In this document: positions 58,979 to 64,000 of the stretch, piece after piece
Layout: every line of letters begins with the position of its first letter
Position numbering within the stretch: the stretch's first letter is position 1
Assembly: GCF_030268885.1 (NCBI RefSeq)
Contig: NZ_BSSA01000004.1
Location: forward strand, 124,001-188,000
Direction of reading: 5' to 3'
DNA: 64,000 nt
Origin: Kitasatospora phosalacinea
GTDB lineage: Bacteria > Actinomycetota > Actinomycetes > Streptomycetales > Streptomycetaceae
Notes under the pieces: model-generated
Told to the model about the DNA's origin: nothing
The model's input: the letters and a program-made list of their open reading frames with translations, nothing else
Database searches by the model: none
Position numbers and translations under genes: made by a program

Positions 58979-60241
58979 TCAGCCGAAGAAGTTGCGGACG
59001 TGGTGGAGGCCGTCGATCAGCGCGTCCACCTCGCCGGGCGTGGAGTACAGGTAGAACGACGCCCTGGTGGTCGCCGGAATTCCGTACCGCAGGCAGACCG
59101 GCCGCGCGCAGTGGTGGCCGACCCGGACCGCGATGCCCTGCTCGTCGAGGACCTGGCCGACGTCGTGCGGGTGGATGTCGCCGAGCGTGAAGGAGATCGC
59201 CGCGCCGCGGTCGACGGCCGTGCGCGGGCCGATGATCCGCAGGTCGGGCACCTCGGCGAGGCGCTCGATGGCGTACGCGGTGATCGCGTGCTCGTGCGCG
59301 GCGACCTTGTCCATGCCGATCGCCGACAGGTAGTCGATGGCGGCGCCGAGGCCGACGGCCTGGGCGATCGGCGGGGTGCCGGCCTCGAACTTGTGCGGCG
59401 CGGGGGCGTAGGTGGACGAGCCCATCGTGACGGTCTCGATCATCTCGCCGCCGCCGAGGAACGGCGGAAGGTCCTCCAGCAGTTCCTGGCGGCCCCACAG
59501 CACGCCGATGCCGGTCGGGGCGAGCATCTTGTGGCCGGTGAAGGCGACGAAGTCGACCTCCAGCGCCTGCACGTCGAGCACGGCGTGCGGGGCGGCCTGC
59601 GAGGCGTCGACGGCGACCAGCGCGCCGACCGACTGGGCCTTGCGGACGATCGCCTCGATCGGGTTGACGGTGCCCAGCAGGTTCGACACCAGGGTCACCG
59701 AGACGATCTTCGTCTTCTCGGTGATCAGCTCGTCGATGTTCGACAGGTCGAGCCGGCCCTCGTCGGTGAGCGAGAACCACTTCAGCTTCGCGCCGGTGCG
59801 CTGCGCGAGCAGCTGCCACGGCACGATGTTGGAGTGGTGCTCCATCTCGGTGATGACGATCTCCGAGTCGGCGTCGACCCGGTACGGCTCGTCGGCCCAG
59901 CCCAGCATGTTGGCGACGAGGTTGAGCGACTCGGAGGCGTTCTTGGTGAAGATCACCTCGTTGCGGCTGGGCGCGTTGACGAAGGCCGCGACCTTGTCCC
60001 GGGCGCCCTCGTACAGCGCGGTGGCCTCCTCGGCGAGCACGTGCACGCCGCGGTGGACGTTGGCGTTGTGCTGCTCGTAGTAGGCGTTGAGCGCGTCCAG
60101 CACCTGGCGCGGCTTCTGCGAGGTCGCCGCGTTGTCCAGGTACACCAGGGGCTTGCCGTCGTGCAGCTGCCGCGACAGGACGGGGAAGTCCTTGCGGATG
60201 GCGTCGGTGTCCAGCAGTCCGGTCAGATGGGAATGGGTCAC
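58979..60241 (-). CDS. sufS: SufS cysteine desulfurase
   Basis: A 420-residue PLP enzyme that mobilises sulfur from cysteine. The PLP lysine is in AFTGHKMLAPTGIG near residue 234, the substrate-site His in ITEMEHHSNIVPW, and the active Cys in AVRVGHHCARPVCLR near 375. Group II features and length are intact. Its ATG overlaps the sufC stop (ATGA). It works with SufU in this operon. Confidence 0.97.
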   Translation of the reverse strand: MTHSHLTGLLDTDAIRKDFPVLSRQLHDGKPLVYLDNAATSQKPRQVLDALNAYYEQHNANVHRGVHVLAEEATALYEGARDKVAAFVNAPSRNEVIFTKNASESLNLVANMLGWADEPYRVDADSEIVITEMEHHSNIVPWQLLAQRTGAKLKWFSLTDEGRLDLSNIDELITEKTKIVSVTLVSNLLGTVNPIEAIVRKAQSVGALVAVDASQAAPHAVLDVQALEVDFVAFTGHKMLAPTGIGVLWGRQELLEDLPPFLGGGEMIETVTMGSSTYAPAPHKFEAGTPPIAQAVGLGAAIDYLSAIGMDKVAAHEHAITAYAIERLAEVPDLRIIGPRTAVDRGAAISFTLGDIHPHDVGQVLDEQGIAVRVGHHCARPVCLRYGIPATTRASFYLYSTPGEVDALIDGLHHVRNFFG

Positions 60242-61002
60242 TCGGAAGCGCCGCCCTTCACGTAGCTCTCGTAGCCCTCTTCCTCCAGCTTGTCGGCGAG
60301 CTCGGCGCCGCCGGACTCGACGATCTTGCCGCCCGCGAAGACGTGCACGTGGTCGGGCTTGATGTAGCGCAGGATGCGGGTGTAGTGGGTGACCAGCAGG
60401 GTGCCGACCTCACCGGTGGAGCGGACCCGGTTGATGCCCTCGGAGACGATCCGCAGCGCGTCGACGTCCAGGCCGGAGTCGGTCTCGTCGAGGATCGCGA
60501 CCTTCGGCTTGAGCAGCTCCAGCTGGAGGATCTCGTGGCGCTTCTTCTCGCCGCCGGAGAAGCCCTCGTTGACGTTGCGCTCGGCGAACGCCGGGTCCAT
60601 CTGCAGGGCGGCCATCGCCTCCTTGACCTCCTTGACCCACAGCCGCAGCTTGGGGGCCTCGCCGCGGACGGCGGTGGCGGCGGTGCGCAGGAAGTTGGAG
60701 ACCGAGACGCCGGGCACCTCGACCGGGTACTGCATGGCCAGGAACAGGCCGGCCCGGGCGCGCTCGTCGACGGACATCTCCAGCACGTCCTCGCCGTCCA
60801 GCAGCACCTGGCCGCCGGTGACGGTGTACTTGGGGTGACCGGCCAGCGAGTAGGCCAGGGTCGACTTGCCGGAGCCGTTCGGACCCATGATCGCGTGGGT
60901 CTCGCCCTGCTTGACCGTCAGGTCGACGCCGCGCAGGATCTCCCGCGGGCCGCCCTCAGCGTTGACGGAGACGTGCAGGTCGCGGATTTCAAGCGTTGCC
61001 AT
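60238..61002 (-). CDS. sufC: SufC Fe-S assembly ATPase
   Basis: A 254-residue ABC-type ATPase of the SufBCD scaffold. Walker A is GPNGSGKST, the signature FSGGEKKRHEI, Walker B VAILDETDSGLD. It binds SufB and SufD on the minus-strand neighbours and drives cluster formation. It begins 7 bp after the Rieske gene. Confidence 0.97.
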   Translation of the reverse strand: MATLEIRDLHVSVNAEGGPREILRGVDLTVKQGETHAIMGPNGSGKSTLAYSLAGHPKYTVTGGQVLLDGEDVLEMSVDERARAGLFLAMQYPVEVPGVSVSNFLRTAATAVRGEAPKLRLWVKEVKEAMAALQMDPAFAERNVNEGFSGGEKKRHEILQLELLKPKVAILDETDSGLDVDALRIVSEGINRVRSTGEVGTLLVTHYTRILRYIKPDHVHVFAGGKIVESGGAELADKLEEEGYESYVKGGASE

Positions 61003-61009
61003 GGGGTAC

Positions 61010-61327
61010 TCAGTTCTCCTGGTTGACGGAGACGAGCACATCGTCCCCTTCGATCTTTACGGGGTAGACGGCGACCGGCCGGGTCGCGGGCAGCCCGGAC
61101 GGCTTGCCGGTGCGCAGGTCGAAGCTGGAGCCGTGCAGCCAACACTCGATCATGCAGTCCTCGACCTCGCCCTCGGACAGCGAGACGTTGGCGTGCGAGC
61201 AGGTGTCGTTGATCGCGAACACGCCCTCCTCGGTGCGGACGATCGCCACCGGGACGCCGTTCAGCTCCACCTTCTTGGGCACGTCCTCCTGCAGGACGCT
61301 CAGCGCGCAGGCGCGGACGTAGCTCAT
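61010..61327 (-). CDS. Rieske [2Fe-2S] ferredoxin of the suf operon
   Basis: A 105-residue Rieske protein. The cluster ligands are CSH and CWLH (Cys-x-His, 16 residues, Cys-x-x-His). It resembles the ferredoxin subunit of ring-hydroxylating dioxygenases but sits between sufD and sufC, as in other streptomycetes, so a role in assembly or redox control is likelier. Its start overlaps the sufD stop (ATGA). Confidence 0.9.
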   Translation of the reverse strand: MSYVRACALSVLQEDVPKKVELNGVPVAIVRTEEGVFAINDTCSHANVSLSEGEVEDCMIECWLHGSSFDLRTGKPSGLPATRPVAVYPVKIEGDDVLVSVNQEN

Positions 61328-62556
61328 GCCACGGTCTCTTCCAGCTCGGCCTCGATCTTCTCCAGCAGCCGGTCCTGGATCTCGGCGACGCCGATCTGCT
61401 GGACCAGCTCGGCGAAGAAGCCGCGCACCACCAGGCGGCGGGCCTCGTCGGCCGGGATGCCGCGGGACTGCAGGTAGAACAGCTGCTCGTCGTCGAAGCG
61501 GCCGGTCGCCGAGGCGTGGCCGGCGCCGACGATCTCGCCGGTCTCGATCTCCAGGTTGGGGACGGAGTCGACCCGGGCGCCGTCGGTGAGCACCAGGTTG
61601 CGGTTGAGCTCGTAGGTGTCGGTGCCGAGCGCGGCCGCCCGGATCAGCACGTCGCCGATCCACACCGCGTGCGCGTCCTGGCCCTGCAGCGCGCCCTTGT
61701 AGGCGACGTTGGAGCGGCAGTGCGGGGTGTCGTGGTCGATCACCAGGCGGTGCTCCAGGTGCTGCCCGGCGTCCGCGAAGTACAGGCCGAACAGCTCGGC
61801 CTCGCCGCCGGGGGCGGCGTAGTTGACGCGCGGGTGCAGGCGCACCACGTCGCCGCCGAAGGTGACGACCACCGACTTGAACGAGGCGTCCCGGCCGACC
61901 AGCGCGTTCTGCTGGGCGACGTGCACGGCGTCCCGCTCCCAGTCCTGCACGGAGACGAAGGTCAGCTTGGCGCCGTCGCCGACCAGCAGGTCGACGTTGG
62001 CGGCCCGGGTGCCGGTGCCGGTGTGGCCCAGCACCACGACGGCCTCGGCGAACGGCTTGACCTCGACCACCAGGTGGGCGAAGGCGGTGCCGCCCTCGCC
62101 GTGGACGTCGATCCGGACCGGCTCGGTGAGCACCGTCTCCTCGGGGACGGTCACCACCAGGGCCTGCTCGAAGGCGCTGAACGCCTGCGCGGCGACCCGG
62201 TCCACCGGGGTGCCGGCCCTGCCGACCCGGGCGTCGTCCCGGCCGACCAGCTCGGAGGTGACGCCCTCCGGCAGGCCCAGCTCGATCTTGTCCTCGCCCT
62301 TGGCGGCGTCGGCCGCCGTGCCGTCGTGCAGCCCGCCGAGGCGGTGCAGGGGGGTGAACCGCCAGTCCTCCTCGCGGCCGGTGGGCACCGGGAAGTCGTT
62401 GACGTCGAAGGACGGCTTGACGGCGACCCGGGCGTCGATCGGCTGCCGGACGGTGTCGCGCCCGGTGCCGGGGCCGGCGAGCTGCTCTCCGGCGCCGGCG
62501 GTGCCGACCTCGATCGAACCGGCGGTGGTGGAGCCGGGGGTGTTCTGCTCAGCCAT
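61324..62556 (-). CDS. sufD: SufD Fe-S assembly protein
   Basis: A 410-residue scaffold subunit. The N-terminal 85 residues include the DDWRFTPLH-like block REEDWRFTPLHRL, then the right-handed beta-helix, and the C-terminal block SRGIPADEARRLVVRGFFAELV typical of SufB/SufD. It lacks the SufB cluster-site Cys region. It forms the SufBC2D complex. Confidence 0.95.
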   Translation of the reverse strand: MAEQNTPGSTTAGSIEVGTAGAGEQLAGPGTGRDTVRQPIDARVAVKPSFDVNDFPVPTGREEDWRFTPLHRLGGLHDGTAADAAKGEDKIELGLPEGVTSELVGRDDARVGRAGTPVDRVAAQAFSAFEQALVVTVPEETVLTEPVRIDVHGEGGTAFAHLVVEVKPFAEAVVVLGHTGTGTRAANVDLLVGDGAKLTFVSVQDWERDAVHVAQQNALVGRDASFKSVVVTFGGDVVRLHPRVNYAAPGGEAELFGLYFADAGQHLEHRLVIDHDTPHCRSNVAYKGALQGQDAHAVWIGDVLIRAAALGTDTYELNRNLVLTDGARVDSVPNLEIETGEIVGAGHASATGRFDDEQLFYLQSRGIPADEARRLVVRGFFAELVQQIGVAEIQDRLLEKIEAELEETVA

Positions 62557-62614
62557 GGCTGTTCGTGTTGCTCTCTTTCGGGAATGGTCGACGGGTGGCG
62601 GGGCTGACGGCGCG

Positions 62615-64000
62615 TCAGCCGACCGCGCCCTCCATCTGCAGCTCGATCAGCCGGTTCAGCTCCAGCGCGTACTCCATCGGCAGCTCGCGGGCGATCGGCT
62701 CGACGAAGCCGCGCACGATCATCGCCATCGCCTCGGTCTCGCTCAGGCCGCGGCTCATCAGGTAGAACAGCTGGTCCTCGGAGACCTTGGAGACGGTCGC
62801 CTCGTGGCCCATCGACACGTCGTCCTCGCGGACGTCCACGTACGGGTAGGTGTCCGAGCGGGAGACGGTGTCCACCAGCAGCGCGTCGCACAGCACGTTC
62901 GACTTGGCGCCGTGCGAGCCCTCGCCGATCTCGATCAGGCCGCGGTAGGAGGTGCGGCCGCCGCCGCGCGCCACCGACTTGGAGACGATGTGCGAGGAGG
63001 TGTTCGGCGCCATGTGGACCATCTTCGCGCCGGCGTCCTGGTGCTGGCCCTCGCCCGCGAAGGCGATCGAGAGGGTCTCGCCCTTGGCGTGCTCGCCCAT
63101 CAGGTAGACGGCCGGGTACTTCATGGTGACCTTGGAGCCGATGTTGCCGTCGATCCACTCCATGGTCGCGCCCTCGTACGCCACGGCGCGCTTGGTGACC
63201 AGGTTGTAGACGTTGTTCGACCAGTTCTGGATGGTCGTGTAGCGGCAGCGGCCGCCCTTCTTGACGATGATCTCGACCACCGCGGAGTGCAGCGAGTCCG
63301 AGGAGTAGATCGGCGCGGTGCAGCCCTCGACGTAGTGGACGTAGGCGTCCTCGTCGACGATGATCAGCGTCCGCTCGAACTGGCCCATGTTCTCGGTGTT
63401 GATCCGGAAGTAGGCCTGCAGCGGGATGTCCACGTGCACGCCCTTCGGCACGTAGATGAACGAGCCGCCGGACCACACCGCGGTGTTCAGCGCGGCGAAC
63501 TTGTTGTCGCCGGCCGGGATGACGGTGCCGAAGTACTCCTTGAAGAGCTCCGGGTGCTCCTTGAGCGCGGTGTCGGTGTCCAGGAAGATGACGCCCTGCT
63601 CCTCCAGGTCCTCGCGGATCTGGTGGTAGACGACCTCGGACTCGTACTGGGCGGCGACGCCGGCCACCAGGCGCTGCTTCTCCGCCTCCGGGATGCCGAG
63701 CTTGTCGTAGGTGGCCTTGATGTCGGCGGGCAGGTCCTCCCAGGACTCGGCCTGCTTCTCGGTCGAGCGCACGAAGTACTTGATGTTGTCGAAGTCGATG
63801 CCCGACAGGTCGGAGCCCCAGGTCGGCATCGGCTTCTTGCCGAACAGCTTGAGGCCCTTGAGGCGGAGGTCGAGCATCCACTCGGACTCGTTCTTCTTCG
63901 CCGAGATGTCGCGGACGACCGCCTCGCTCAGACCGCGCTTGGCGGCGGCTCCGGCGGTGTCCGAGTCGGCCCAGCCGTACTCGTACTTGCCGAGGCCTTC
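62615..64000 (-). CDS. sufB: SufB Fe-S assembly protein (N-terminus outside window)
   Basis: The last 462 residues of SufB, open to the window edge; a family member is about 470 residues, so only a few are missing. Visible are [13 protein letters not shown], the domain [21 protein letters not shown] in part, the beta-helix with [21 protein letters not shown], and the C-terminal [37 protein letters not shown] in pieces. It heads the operon sufB-sufD-Rieske-sufC-sufS-sufU-sufT. An internal ATG at 63877 is not the start. Confidence 0.95.
   Translation of the reverse strand, partial: EGLGKYEYGWADSDTAGAAAKRGLSEAVVRDISAKKNESEWMLDLRLKGLKLFGKKPMPTWGSDLSGIDFDNIKYFVRSTEKQAESWEDLPADIKATYDKLGIPEAEKQRLVAGVAAQYESEVVYHQIREDLEEQGVIFLDTDTALKEHPELFKEYFGTVIPAGDNKFAALNTAVWSGGSFIYVPKGVHVDIPLQAYFRINTENMGQFERTLIIVDEDAYVHYVEGCTAPIYSSDSLHSAVVEIIVKKGGRCRYTTIQNWSNNVYNLVTKRAVAYEGATMEWIDGNIGSKVTMKYPAVYLMGEHAKGETLSIAFAGEGQHQDAGAKMVHMAPNTSSHIVSKSVARGGGRTSYRGLIEIGEGSHGAKSNVLCDALLVDTVSRSDTYPYVDVREDDVSMGHEATVSKVSEDQLFYLMSRGLSETEAMAMIVRGFVEPIARELPMEYALELNRLIELQMEGAVG

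Noticed and set aside
62615..63877. sufB starting at the internal ATG 63877
   Set aside because: The frame continues upstream with conserved SufB sequence to the window edge.
1..64000. tRNA, rRNA, insertion sequences, phage or integration sites
   Set aside because: None recognised by eye on either strand. A covariance-model scan would be needed to exclude short RNA genes.

Overview
The window is a stretch of actinomycete chromosome from the Streptomyces/Kitasatospora group. The DNA is very GC rich with GC-ending third positions. The gene set fits this group: a type II glutamine synthetase, an SsgA-like cell-division protein, a suf operon with its Rieske and SufT companions, an LAxTG sortase substrate, BlaI/M56 and TerD proteins, and many GTG starts. 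I found no rRNA, tRNA, CRISPR array, IS element or phage.

Layout. 1-2.1 kb: cut-off ABC exporter operon with a divergent MarR/GbsR-type regulator. 2.1-7.6 kb: GNAT, a secreted phosphoesterase-MFS-propeller operon, and a cobalamin gene joining CbiG/CobE and CobC domains. 7.8-11.4 kb: MOSC, HAD and M48 genes and a MerR regulator. 11.4-13.6 kb: a 53-residue peptide, a strong hairpin, then translationally coupled YcaO and TfuA genes, a candidate RiPP (ribosomally made, modified peptide) locus. 13.7-21.6 kb: glnII with GlnR and PHO-like boxes, an LAYTG-anchored protein, a broken DUF6210-like gene, ung, an amidohydrolase, a class V aminotransferase and a SUKH protein.

21.7-36 kb holds a dispersed phosphonate-utilisation regulon. 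It comprises a dioxygenase fused to a PhnZ-type HD oxygenase (one 531-residue protein), a GntR/UTRA regulator, a four-gene ABC importer behind a PHO box, and an FAD oxidoreductase plus PhnX-like hydrolase operon. A GTTG-N6-CAAC operator precedes each of these units and also lies beside the secreted phosphoesterase at 6 kb. My reading is that 2-aminoethylphosphonate (AEP) or N-methylated relatives are imported and cleaved by two routes, one oxidative (PhnY*/PhnZ) and one through a phosphonoaldehyde (FAD oxidase/PhnX-like), under phosphate starvation plus substrate control. A HAD, SMR, MarR/esterase, DUF6584 and GH3 block lies between the importer and the second route.

36-48 kb: PAP2 phosphatase, BlaI/M56 with double operator, a GAF regulator overlapping an SsgA-like gene tail to tail, a Pro/Thr/Ala-rich membrane protein, PepN, TerD and a barstar-like protein. 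47-52 kb: proline catabolism (putB, pruA) with a divergent PucR-type regulator. 52-53 kb: PhoX behind a PHO box. 53-58 kb: two uncharacterised proteins and an MFS transporter. 58-64 kb: sufB-sufD-Rieske-sufC-sufS-sufU-sufT, reading leftward, with sufB cut by the window edge.

Most promising for new biology are the peptide-YcaO-TfuA locus, the PhnY*-PhnZ fusion with its shared operator, and the CbiG-CobC gene with a ribosome binding site inside the reading frame.
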